From Scybalousia_A sp964542225 (GTDB lineage: Bacteria; Bacteroidota; Bacteroidia; Bacteroidales; P3), in the NCBI GenBank assembly GCA_964542225.1, contig CAZITO010000079.1:1-10052 (forward strand): a DNA stretch of 10,052 nucleotides. The letters run 5' to 3'. The notes under the pieces are model-generated. The model did no database searches and was not told the origin of the DNA. It saw only the letters and a list, made by a program, of their open reading frames with translations. Positions 1 to 6,680 of this stretch are shown here, piece by piece. Made by a program: the position numbers and the translations under genes. The stretch's first letter is position 1, and the number at the start of each line of letters is the position of its first letter.

Positions 1-42
1 ACGAATCGGCGTTTCGATAAAATAAAACGCCGATTCGTTTTT
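1..42 (+). terminator. Intrinsic terminator at left edge
   Basis: A perfect 14-bp inverted repeat (arms 1-14 and 25-38, 10-base loop) is followed directly by a run of T at 38-42. This is a classic Rho-independent terminator for a plus-strand gene ending left of the window. The left arm starts at base 1, so the stem may be longer, and a T-run on the other strand (which would make it bidirectional) cannot be seen. Confidence 0.8.
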
Positions 43-106
43 ACTGATTATCAAGCAGTTATAAGGGTAAAAATTGGGAATTTTCTTATAGGGGTATTTC
101 TCTATG

Positions 107-138
107 CAAAGTTACGAAGATTCCTTGACCTGACCAAA
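107..138 (-). promoter_or_regulatory. Bacteroidota-type promoter candidate, leftward
   Basis: On the minus strand a TTTG (138-135) is followed after 20 bases by TAACTTTG (114-107), matching the phylum's -33 TTTG and -7 TAnnTTTG consensus with the usual spacing. Transcription would start near base 100 and run off the left edge, through the hairpin at 1-38. The gene or RNA it serves is not in the window. Confidence 0.45.
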
Positions 139-223
139 CGCGTGCAAACTTTTATTTTGTAACTTATTGATTTTCAGTAAACCGATTTCCTTAAAAATGG
201 GCATTCTTTTTAGTATGATTTAC

Positions 224-267
224 AAAAAAATAATGGCGTTAAAAGAATAAAAACAGATTCTTTTAAC
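224..267 (-). terminator. Second hairpin downstream of serA
   Basis: A perfect 11-bp inverted repeat (arms 238-248 and 257-267, 8-base A-rich loop) is AT-rich. Read leftward it is followed, after a 7-base gap, by a run of seven T (complement of the A-run at 224-230). It lies just beyond the main serA terminator and probably acts as a backup terminator. It could also be a transcript-stabilising hairpin. Confidence 0.5.
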
Positions 268-270
268 AAT

Positions 271-307
271 AAAAAAGAGGACGTATTTTCCTTGTAATAC
301 GTCCTCT
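271..307 (-). terminator. serA intrinsic terminator
   Basis: A perfect 12-bp inverted repeat (arms 276-287 and 296-307, 8-base loop) begins 26 bases beyond the serA stop codon. Read leftward the stem runs into a T-run (complement of 271-276). Position, orientation and shape all fit the Rho-independent terminator of serA. Confidence 0.85.
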
Positions 308-333
308 CATAATATTTAGTAAATAACAAAGTT

Positions 334-1254
334 CTATTTGTTTACTTGGAATTTGGTAACTCCATTAACAATAAAATCCACTATTTGTCTTGCCGCTGCA
401 AGTCCGGCGTTAATGTTTGCTTCTTTGGTTTGCGCTCCCATTTTTTTAGGAGTGGAGAAATAGCGAGGAGCAAAGGCTTTAAGTTCTGCATCGTTGCCTG
501 CTGCTATGTCGGTAACATATTTAAAATCTTCTCTTTCAGCCAATAATTTTGCCATATCAGCCTCATTAATAACCTCTTTTCTTGCTGTATTTACCAAACA
601 AGCACCTTTTGGCATTTTGCTAAGAAGTGCGTAATTGATGGAATTCTTGGTTTGGTCGTTTGCAGGAATATGCAAAGAAACATAATCACAAGAAGAATAA
701 AGTTCCTCAACATCTTTTGCCACTTTTACTCCGTCTGCCTCTATTTTTTCTGCAGGAATAAATGGGTCAAGAGCCATTATTTCCATACCCAAGGCCTTTG
801 CTTTCATGGCAACAAGTCTGCCAACGTGTCCGTAAGCATGAATACCCAAACGTTTGCCTAAAAGTTCCGTTCCCGCAACAGGTGTGAAGTTTGTTCTTGC
901 CATATAAATCATAAGACCTATAGCCAACTCGGCAACAGCATTTGAATTTTGTCCGGGAGTATTCATTGCAACTATACCTTTGCTTGTGCAAGCCTCAAGG
1001 TCAAGGTTGTCAAAACCGGCACCTGCTCTAACCACAATTTTAAGTTTTTTTGCATGGTCTATAACCTCTTTTGTAACTTTGTCAGAACGTACTATAAGAG
1101 CATCGGCATCCTCTACTGCCTTATAGAAATCTTGTACATCTGTGTATTTTTCCAACAAAGCAAGTTCAAAACCTGCCTTTTCTACTATTTCTCTGATTCC
1201 ATCAACGGCAACCTTTGCAAAAGGTTTTTCCGTTGCTACTAATACTTTTGTCAT
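334..1254 (-). CDS. serA: D-3-phosphoglycerate dehydrogenase (SerA, short form)
   Basis: This is an NAD-dependent 2-hydroxyacid dehydrogenase of 306 residues, probably the first enzyme of serine synthesis (3-phosphoglycerate to 3-phosphohydroxypyruvate, cytosol). The substrate-domain segment VVRAGAGFDN is at 74-83. A Rossmann dinucleotide loop AYGHVG (140-145) has Ala at the first Gly, and the NAD-ribose Asp is D163. The catalytic Arg is R225 in NTAR. The canonical catalytic His of the TPH motif is replaced: residues 268-273 read TPKKMG. From memory this replacement is usual in SerA of Bacteroidales, so I do not read it as inactivation. There is no C-terminal ACT domain, so allosteric serine feedback of the E. 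coli kind is not expected. No serC is next to it; the neighbour is a divergent ECF sigma gene. Specificity for 3-phosphoglycerate is inferred from overall similarity. Confidence 0.88.
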   Translation of the reverse strand: MTKVLVATEKPFAKVAVDGIREIVEKAGFELALLEKYTDVQDFYKAVEDADALIVRSDKVTKEVIDHAKKLKIVVRAGAGFDNLDLEACTSKGIVAMNTPGQNSNAVAELAIGLMIYMARTNFTPVAGTELLGKRLGIHAYGHVGRLVAMKAKALGMEIMALDPFIPAEKIEADGVKVAKDVEELYSSCDYVSLHIPANDQTKNSINYALLSKMPKGACLVNTARKEVINEADMAKLLAEREDFKYVTDIAAGNDAELKAFAPRYFSTPKKMGAQTKEANINAGLAAARQIVDFIVNGVTKFQVNK

Positions 1255-1463
1255 TATCGTATCTTGTTTTAACTAAGTTTTTTATTATTAAATAACTTTA
1301 TTTTATTGTTTTTTTATAACGTTTGCTTGCTCTTTTTATTGTAAATATATGTGTGTAAAAATAATTAAGAGTTATAAATTATGGTTGCAATTTTTTTATT
1401 CTTTGCAATAAAGAAAAATGTTTTGCGTTAGTATATAAATTTATTTTTTGGAAAAAGAGAAAT

Positions 1464-2075
1464 ATGAGTGCGTCTAACAGACAAATGACAATCAGGGCTC
1501 AAAGAGATTATGAACTTGTGCTTCTTGCAAGAGAAAAGGGCGACCAAAAAGCATACGCCGACCTTTTGGATACTTACAGGGAGCCTGTTTATTATATGCT
1601 TTTGAAAATGACCCGCAACACTTTGGACGCAGATGATTTGACAATAGAGGCTTTTGGCAAGGCTTTCAAATCTTTGAATGATTATACTCCGGAGTATGCT
1701 TTTTCAACTTGGCTTTTTAGAATAGCGACCAATAATTGTATAGATTTTATTCGCAAACAAAAAGCCTATACCTTATCCATAGATTCATCAATAATGGACG
1801 ACGATGGGGAAGTGTATGGTTATTTGAAAAACATTGCTTCCGACAGAAAATCACCGGAGGAAGAATTAATGTCGGAACAGCAAAAAATTTGGGTACACGA
1901 TATTGTTGCCAAACTCAAGCCTCATTACCGTATATTGATAGAAAAGCGATATTTTCAAGAAAAAACATACGAAGAAATATCCGCCGAGTTGGATATGCCT
2001 TTGGGGTCGGTAAAAGCCAAATTGTTTAGAGCGAGAAATCTTTTGATGAATATTATTAAAGAGAGTAAAAAATAA
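1464..2075 (+). CDS. ECF-type RNA polymerase sigma factor
   Basis: A 203-residue sigma-70 family protein with only regions 2 and 4, the hallmark of extracytoplasmic-function (group 4) sigma factors. Region 2 spans about 31-100, with the -10-recognition and core-binding helices around DADDLTIEAF (55-64) and FSTWLFRIATNN (80-91). A linker rich in Asp and Ser (104-136) leads into region 4 (about 138-198), whose helix-turn-helix is YEEISAELDMPLGSVKAKL (169-187). It would direct RNA polymerase to a small regulon. No anti-sigma factor of recognisable kind is adjacent; the next gene, 16 bases downstream, encodes a 52-residue lipoprotein. ATG at 1464 was chosen because the upstream bases are A-rich and no earlier in-frame start gives a better sigma N-terminus. 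The controlling signal and target promoters are unknown. Confidence 0.9.
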   Translation: MSASNRQMTIRAQRDYELVLLAREKGDQKAYADLLDTYREPVYYMLLKMTRNTLDADDLTIEAFGKAFKSLNDYTPEYAFSTWLFRIATNNCIDFIRKQKAYTLSIDSSIMDDDGEVYGYLKNIASDRKSPEEELMSEQQKIWVHDIVAKLKPHYRILIEKRYFQEKTYEEISAELDMPLGSVKAKLFRARNLLMNIIKESKK

Positions 2076-2091
2076 AAAAAACTTAATAGCC

Positions 2092-2250
2092 ATGAAAATC
2101 AGAATGTTTAAGCAGGCAATACCTGTTAAGAGTGTAATTGTTTCCGTTTTTGTTGTTATGTTGCTGTGTGTAACCCTTGCTTCTTGTTCCTCACATAAAT
2201 GTGATGCTTACAAGTCTTCGCACCGCTATCATAGAGAAGTCATAAGATAA
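2092..2250 (+). CDS. Small lipoprotein, 52 residues, unknown function
   Basis: An ATG opens a 52-codon frame with clear lipoprotein features. Positive residues K2, R4, K7 and K13 are followed by a hydrophobic stretch (about 14-30) and a lipobox LASC at 29-32, giving lipid-anchored Cys32. The mature part is only 21 residues, basic and His-rich (H35, H44, H47, several Arg and Lys), with a second Cys at 37. The gene starts 16 bases after the ECF sigma stop codon on the same strand and ends before a strong terminator, so the two genes are probably one transcript. No function is recognised. It is far too short for a sigma-binding anti-sigma domain plus membrane helix, so it is more likely an envelope peptide or small accessory lipoprotein. 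M5 is an alternative start that keeps the lipobox. Confidence 0.75.
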   Translation: MKIRMFKQAIPVKSVIVSVFVVMLLCVTLASCSSHKCDAYKSSHRYHREVIR

Positions 2251-2288
2251 AGAGTATACTTCTTTGTTTTGTGATTAAAAATCTACGG

Positions 2289-2323
2289 GCTTGGTTTCTA
2301 TTAATAAGAACCAAGTCTTTTTT
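2289..2323 (+). terminator. Terminator after sigma/lipoprotein genes
   Basis: A stem of 7 bp plus a possible G-U pair (arms about 2290-2296 and 2309-2315), partly extended by weaker pairs inward, is followed by TCTTTTTT at 2316-2323. It lies 40 bases after the lipoprotein stop and just before the end of the convergent peptidase gene. On the minus strand a T5 run is 6-7 bases beyond the stem, so it might also end the asnS-rpoN-peptidase transcript, less convincingly. Confidence 0.7.
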
Positions 2324-2335
2324 ATGGTCTGTTCT

Positions 2336-3448
2336 TTACCTGATTCTTACTCTCTGTTTTTCCTTTAATTCGGAAATATCTTTATTTATTGCAAAGAAAT
2401 CTTCTTTTTTTATACGGTAGCGAGTGCATATTTCCTCTATTGTATCACCATTTTTTACCTGATAATATCGCCAAGTAGTTTTATCTTCATTATTTATAAT
2501 GGCGTATTCGTTTTTCTTCTTTTCCTTCTTTGCAACAAGTCGGGCTAATTCTTTTTGACTGACGTATGAAGTTCCACTCATACATTTATTGACCTTAGCA
2601 AGTTTTGTAGGACGAGCCTTATTTTCGGCAACAGTGGAAGACTTTGCTATACCAAAAAAAGATTTGTCTATTTTTATTATTTTGGTTTTCAAACAGTGAT
2701 TATTGACATCCACAATCCACTCAGGGTCAATGCAAGCATAAAGCAAACGACATTCAAAATGAAGATGAGGTCCCGTGCTTCTTCCAGTTGAACCGCCCAA
2801 ACCTATTACATCACCTGCCTTTACCTTCTGCCCAGACTTTACTTTGAGAACAGACATATGTCCATAAAGCGTTTCCAAATTATTGTGATGTCTTATCAAA
2901 ACCATATTGCCATAACCACCATTGTATTTTGCCACCCTTACCACTCCGTCAAAAGCGGCATAAATACTATCTCCCACATTTACCGCTATATCCACGCCCG
3001 TATGCGCCCTACCCCAACGCCAACCATAGGAAGAAGTTTTGCAACCTTTGTAAGGAAAATAAAATCTCTCATTATTGTTTTTTCCGCAAAGCCTTATTGT
3101 AATTTCATCAGGCAAATTCTTTAAAGATATGTTTCCATCTTTTACTCTTTCTGTTATCCATCTGTGTTGATATAGAGTGGAAGAAGGTATTTCAGACTTG
3201 TTTTTAATAGTGGTGTGAGTATTATCTGATTTTAATGAAAGTTTTTTCAGTGCAAGTGTGTCTGTTTTTTTCTCTTCCGCTTTTTGCTTTTTAACAGTAT
3301 GCTCATAATACATAGAGTCGGCAAAACGTCTGTTTTTGCTTCGTGTGTCCTCTTTTTTGTTTTGGGCTTGCAGATTGTTAAAATAAATAATGGTAACACA
3401 CAAGGTTACAACAAATTTAATATGTTTTTGCAGAATAGTATTGTACAT
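2336..3448 (-). CDS. Secreted M23 metallopeptidase with C-terminal LysM
   Basis: A 370-residue exported cell-wall hydrolase or hydrolase-like activator. An N-terminal signal segment (hydrophobic about 11-25) probably ends near Gln29. A charged, low-complexity linker covers 30-90. The M23 (LytM/NlpD-type) domain is at about 125-245 and keeps the zinc and catalytic residues: H149 and D153 in HTGVD, H196 in LYGHMS, H228 and H230 in GPHLHFE. It should therefore be an active zinc endopeptidase on peptidoglycan cross-links, unlike degenerate NlpD-type activators. A Lys-rich spacer (about 255-320) precedes a LysM peptidoglycan-binding domain at the extreme C-terminus (326-370, with VKNGDTIEEICTRY). 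It is the last gene after asnS and rpoN, beginning 6 bases past the rpoN stop. Bond specificity and final location (periplasm or outer membrane) cannot be told. Confidence 0.9.
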   Translation of the reverse strand: MYNTILQKHIKFVVTLCVTIIYFNNLQAQNKKEDTRSKNRRFADSMYYEHTVKKQKAEEKKTDTLALKKLSLKSDNTHTTIKNKSEIPSSTLYQHRWITERVKDGNISLKNLPDEITIRLCGKNNNERFYFPYKGCKTSSYGWRWGRAHTGVDIAVNVGDSIYAAFDGVVRVAKYNGGYGNMVLIRHHNNLETLYGHMSVLKVKSGQKVKAGDVIGLGGSTGRSTGPHLHFECRLLYACIDPEWIVDVNNHCLKTKIIKIDKSFFGIAKSSTVAENKARPTKLAKVNKCMSGTSYVSQKELARLVAKKEKKKNEYAIINNEDKTTWRYYQVKNGDTIEEICTRYRIKKEDFFAINKDISELKEKQRVRIR

Positions 3449-3454
3449 TGTTAT

Positions 3455-4930
3455 TTATAGAGTTTTTCTTAACCTTGCGACAGGAATACTGAGCAAATCT
3501 CTGTACTTTGCCACAGTTCTACGAGCAAGGTCATAGCCTTTTTCTTTCAAAAGCACAACTATTTTATCATCTGTCAGAGGTCGCTTTTTGTCTTCATTGT
3601 TTATAAGTTCCACTATTAAAGACTTGACCGTATCAGAGGAAACTATATTGCCTTGAGAGTCTTCCAAAGCATTGGAAAAAAAGTCTTTAAGCAAAAAGGT
3701 CCCAAAATGAGTTTGAGCATATTTATTTGAAGCCACCCTCGAAATAGTTGAAACATCACAATCCGTCAAAAGAGAAATATCCACCAAACGCATAGGCTTT
3801 CTTTTATCTATATCTCCCTCCAAAAAATAAGAATACTGAAACTTGATAATGGCACCCATTACCTTAGACAAGGTATCCTCACGCTTGTCTAAGGCTGAAA
3901 TAAACTCATTGGCATCGTCCATTTTTTCCTTTATAAAGTTAAAGGCTTGTTTTTCCGAAGTGTTTTTTTTCTTTGTATGCCTGTATTTTTCAAGCATATC
4001 GGAATAGTAACTGCTTATCTTTAAGGAATGAGAATAAGACCTGTTTAGTTGAAACTCCACCTTGCCATTATTATTCCATACAAAGAAATCGGGCGTAATA
4101 TATATGTTTTCAAAAACCGTATTACTATTGGAAACGGCTGGCTTGGGATTCAGGCTTCTTATCAAAGATATAGCAGAATCTAAATCCTCGGTGCTTGTTT
4201 TCAACTTTTGTTTCAAAGTTTGATACTGCTTATTCTTAAACATATCAAAGTATGAAACATTTTCCAAAATTTTCAAAGCAATTTCTTCGCGTATGGTAAG
4301 CGTGGTAACGGATTCTTTTTGAGTTTCGTTTTTGTTTTGAATATTCTTTTTAAGTTGTATAACAAGACTTTCTCTCAAATCTCTCGCTCCCACACCCGCA
4401 GGGTCAAAACTTTGTATCTTTTTTAATACGTTTTCTACTTCTTTATCAGATATTTCCTCATTATTGGAAAAAAAATAATCATTGGCTATCGCTTCCGTTG
4501 AACGTGTAAGATAACCGTTTTCGTCTATGTTCCCTATTATATTTTTACCAATTTCTTTTTCTTTATCAGAAACGTCCAACATAGAAAGTTGGCTAAGTAA
4601 ATCCTCATAAAAAGTATTGCCGGAGGAAAATATATTGCCGGCTTCTACCCTATTTTCATTGTTATTCCTTTTTATGGATTTTTTATAATCAGCCAAATCA
4701 TCGTCTTGAAAATAAAGAGATAGATTATAATCCTCGTTATCCTCCTCATTCACCTTTTGCAAATCCTCTGTTTGCTTTTCGTAATCTTCCTCCAAAACAG
4801 GATTTTTTTCCAATTCCTCCTTTATTCTTTGGTCTAAAGATTGCAAAGGCAACTGCAACAGTTTGATAAATTGAATCTGTGCAGGTGCAAACTTAGTTTG
4901 TAACTTGGTTGTTAAGGAATTTGAAATCAT
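3455..4930 (-). CDS. rpoN: RNA polymerase sigma-54 factor RpoN
   Basis: A full-length sigma-54 (491 residues), which binds -24/-12 promoters and needs an AAA+ enhancer-binding activator to open DNA. Region I is the Gln/Leu-rich N-terminus (about 8-48, with QIQFIKLLQLPLQSLDQ), followed by an acidic region II (49-95). The core-binding domain covers about 100-300 and includes FDPAGVGARDLRES (175-188). A helix-turn-helix lies at about 380-405 (LLTDCDVSTISRVA). The RpoN box, which reads the -24 element, is ARRTVAKYR at 469-477. All key parts are present. The gene begins 10 bases after the asnS stop and ends 6 bases before the peptidase start, so it is probably cotranscribed with both. No enhancer-binding protein is encoded in the window. 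Confidence 0.97.
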   Translation of the reverse strand: MISNSLTTKLQTKFAPAQIQFIKLLQLPLQSLDQRIKEELEKNPVLEEDYEKQTEDLQKVNEEDNEDYNLSLYFQDDDLADYKKSIKRNNNENRVEAGNIFSSGNTFYEDLLSQLSMLDVSDKEKEIGKNIIGNIDENGYLTRSTEAIANDYFFSNNEEISDKEVENVLKKIQSFDPAGVGARDLRESLVIQLKKNIQNKNETQKESVTTLTIREEIALKILENVSYFDMFKNKQYQTLKQKLKTSTEDLDSAISLIRSLNPKPAVSNSNTVFENIYITPDFFVWNNNGKVEFQLNRSYSHSLKISSYYSDMLEKYRHTKKKNTSEKQAFNFIKEKMDDANEFISALDKREDTLSKVMGAIIKFQYSYFLEGDIDKRKPMRLVDISLLTDCDVSTISRVASNKYAQTHFGTFLLKDFFSNALEDSQGNIVSSDTVKSLIVELINNEDKKRPLTDDKIVVLLKEKGYDLARRTVAKYRDLLSIPVARLRKTL

Positions 4931-4940
4931 ATTCTAATGT

Positions 4941-6347
4941 TTAGAACTTTGCATTTTTAGGATAGCGTGGGAATGGAATAACGTCTCTAATGTTGGTCAT
5001 ACCGGTAACAAACAACAACAAACGCTCAAATCCCAAACCAAAACCACTATGAGGCACGCTACCAAATCTCCTTGTGTCCAAATACCATTGGTAAGCATCC
5101 AAATTCATATTCAACTCCTTCATTCTTGCAAGTATCTTGTTGTAATCGGATTCTCTTTCACTACCTCCCACAATCTCTCCTATTTGAGGAAACAAAACAT
5201 CCATACCTCTCACCGTCTTACCATCATCGTTTTGCTTCATATAAAAAGATTTTATTTCCTTAGGATAATCTGTCAATATCACAGGACATTTGAAATAATG
5301 CTCCACAAGATAACGCTCGTGTTCGCTTTGCAAATCCACTCCCCAAGAAACAGGCATTTCAAATTTGTGCTTACTTGATTCCAATATATTTATTGCCTCT
5401 GTATAGGTCAAACGTTTAAATTCGTGTGAAACAACAAAATTCAACCTTTCCAATAGAGAATTGTCATACATTTTGCAAAGAAATTCCACATCATCTTTGC
5501 AATTTTCCAAAGCATAACGGACAAGATATTTTACAAAATCCTCCACCAAGTCCATATTGTCGTTTATATCATAAAACGCCATCTCCGGTTCAACGTGCCA
5601 AAATTCCGCAAGGTGTCTCGGAGTATTGGAATTTTCCGCTCTGAAAGTAGGACCGAAAGTATAAATTTTGCCCAAAGAAGTTGCTCCCAATTCTCCCTCC
5701 AATTGACCTGAAACAGTCATAAAAGTACTTTCACCAAAGAAATCTTTTGAATAATCAACCTTACCTTCTGCTGTTTTTGGAAGATTTTCCAAATCCAAAG
5801 TCGTTACTTGAAACATTTCTCCGGCTCCTTCGCAATCGGAAGCCGTTATTATAGGGCTATTCCAATAAAAAAAGCCATGGTCATTAAAATATTTGTGAAT
5901 AGCAAAAGCCATATTGTGTCTTATTCTCAAAATGGCTCCAAAGGTATTGGTTCTCGGACGCAAATGGGCTATATCTCTCAAAAATTCCATAGTGTGTCCT
6001 TTTTTCTGCAAAGGGTAAGTATTTACATCGGCTTCGCCATATATTTCTATTTCTGAGGCTTGTATCTCAAAACTTTGCCCCTTACCCATACTCTCAACAA
6101 GAGTTCCTACCACTCTCAGCGAGGCTCCTGTGGTTATTCGTTTTAATAATTCCTCATCAAATTTCTCCACATCAGCCACCACTTGTATATTATTGATAGT
6201 ACTTCCGTCATTTAAGGCAATAAAAGCAACCGCTTTGTTTCCTCTTTTTGTTCTCACCCAGCCTTTGATGCAAATTTGTTTGTTTAACAATTCTTTTGCT
6301 TCTGGTGTAAATAAAAATTTTATTTCTCTTCTTCTAATTGTGTCCAT
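4941..6347 (-). CDS. asnS: Asparaginyl-tRNA synthetase
   Basis: A class IIb aminoacyl-tRNA synthetase that charges tRNA-Asn with asparagine in the cytosol. At 468 residues it has the usual bacterial AsnRS length. The N-terminal OB-fold that reads the anticodon spans about 24-105 (ICIKGWVRTKRGNKAVAFI). The catalytic core includes SPIITASDCEGAGEMF (164-179), motif 2 with FRAENSNTPRHLAEFWHVEPE ending at 255 (its ATP-binding Arg is R236), and motif 3 from about 435 to 461 (GLGFERLLLF, then NIRDVIPFPR). The AsnRS-type core, without the GAD insertion of bacterial AspRS, supports Asn specificity. It is the first gene of a tight block with rpoN and the M23 peptidase, and a well-matched promoter lies about 50-80 bases upstream. 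Confidence 0.97.
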   Translation of the reverse strand: MDTIRRREIKFLFTPEAKELLNKQICIKGWVRTKRGNKAVAFIALNDGSTINNIQVVADVEKFDEELLKRITTGASLRVVGTLVESMGKGQSFEIQASEIEIYGEADVNTYPLQKKGHTMEFLRDIAHLRPRTNTFGAILRIRHNMAFAIHKYFNDHGFFYWNSPIITASDCEGAGEMFQVTTLDLENLPKTAEGKVDYSKDFFGESTFMTVSGQLEGELGATSLGKIYTFGPTFRAENSNTPRHLAEFWHVEPEMAFYDINDNMDLVEDFVKYLVRYALENCKDDVEFLCKMYDNSLLERLNFVVSHEFKRLTYTEAINILESSKHKFEMPVSWGVDLQSEHERYLVEHYFKCPVILTDYPKEIKSFYMKQNDDGKTVRGMDVLFPQIGEIVGGSERESDYNKILARMKELNMNLDAYQWYLDTRRFGSVPHSGFGLGFERLLLFVTGMTNIRDVIPFPRYPKNAKF

Positions 6348-6680
6348 TGTACTCTACCCTATATTTTTTTATTTTGCAATAGTAACGTTTTTTTTACAAA
6401 ATTAGTATATATTTTCTCCTTTCCCAAAGTAAAAGCCCATGTGGTATAGGAGTAGTTATTTGATACTTTCTTCCATATACAGAAGTTTGTTACTCCTACT
6501 GTATTTTCAGCAATACATCAACCTCATTCAACACGCTCAAATCCCAAGCAACTTATTCAAAATACTTCTCATAAAAATTCTTCTTATAATTTAATTCTTC
6601 CACCATAATCACAAAATTCCATATCAATTAAATGATTCGTCCATCACTCATATCAAATCTTCAACATTTTTATAATGTAA
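6348..6680. other. Intergenic gap between methyltransferase and asnS
   Basis: This 333-base stretch has no credible gene. It holds the asnS promoter (6397-6428) and an 8-bp inverted repeat (arms 6447-6454 and 6491-6498, 36-base spacer) that has no T-run and is too open to be a good terminator. It also holds a 15-base exact copy (6533-6547) of an asnS motif 3 segment (5022-5036). No convincing terminator for the methyltransferase gene is visible. Minus-strand reading frames contain several stops, about as many as expected by chance. Confidence 0.6.
6397..6428 (-). promoter_or_regulatory. Promoter of asnS-rpoN-peptidase operon
   Basis: On the minus strand TTTG (6428-6425) and TAATTTTG (6404-6397) are separated by exactly 20 bases, fitting the Bacteroidota vegetative consensus (TTTG, 19-21 bases, TAnnTTTG). 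A start site near 6390 would give a leader of roughly 40 bases before the asnS ATG at 6347. No other site in the gap matches both boxes. Confidence 0.6.

Noticed and set aside
1397..1450. Promoter-like boxes upstream of the ECF sigma gene
   Set aside because: Two sites read TA, three bases, TTTG instead of two bases. The later one would leave a leader of only a few bases, and neither has a TTTG 19-21 bases upstream.
5605..5625. TGGCAC on the minus strand inside asnS as a sigma-54 -24 element
   Set aside because: No matching GC-containing -12 element at the required spacing, and it lies within a conserved coding motif.
6404..6680. Minus-strand frame that reads like broken coding sequence in the gap upstream of asnS
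   Set aside because: The frame has several in-frame stops in about 90 codons, roughly what AT-rich noncoding DNA gives by chance, and no family is recognised.
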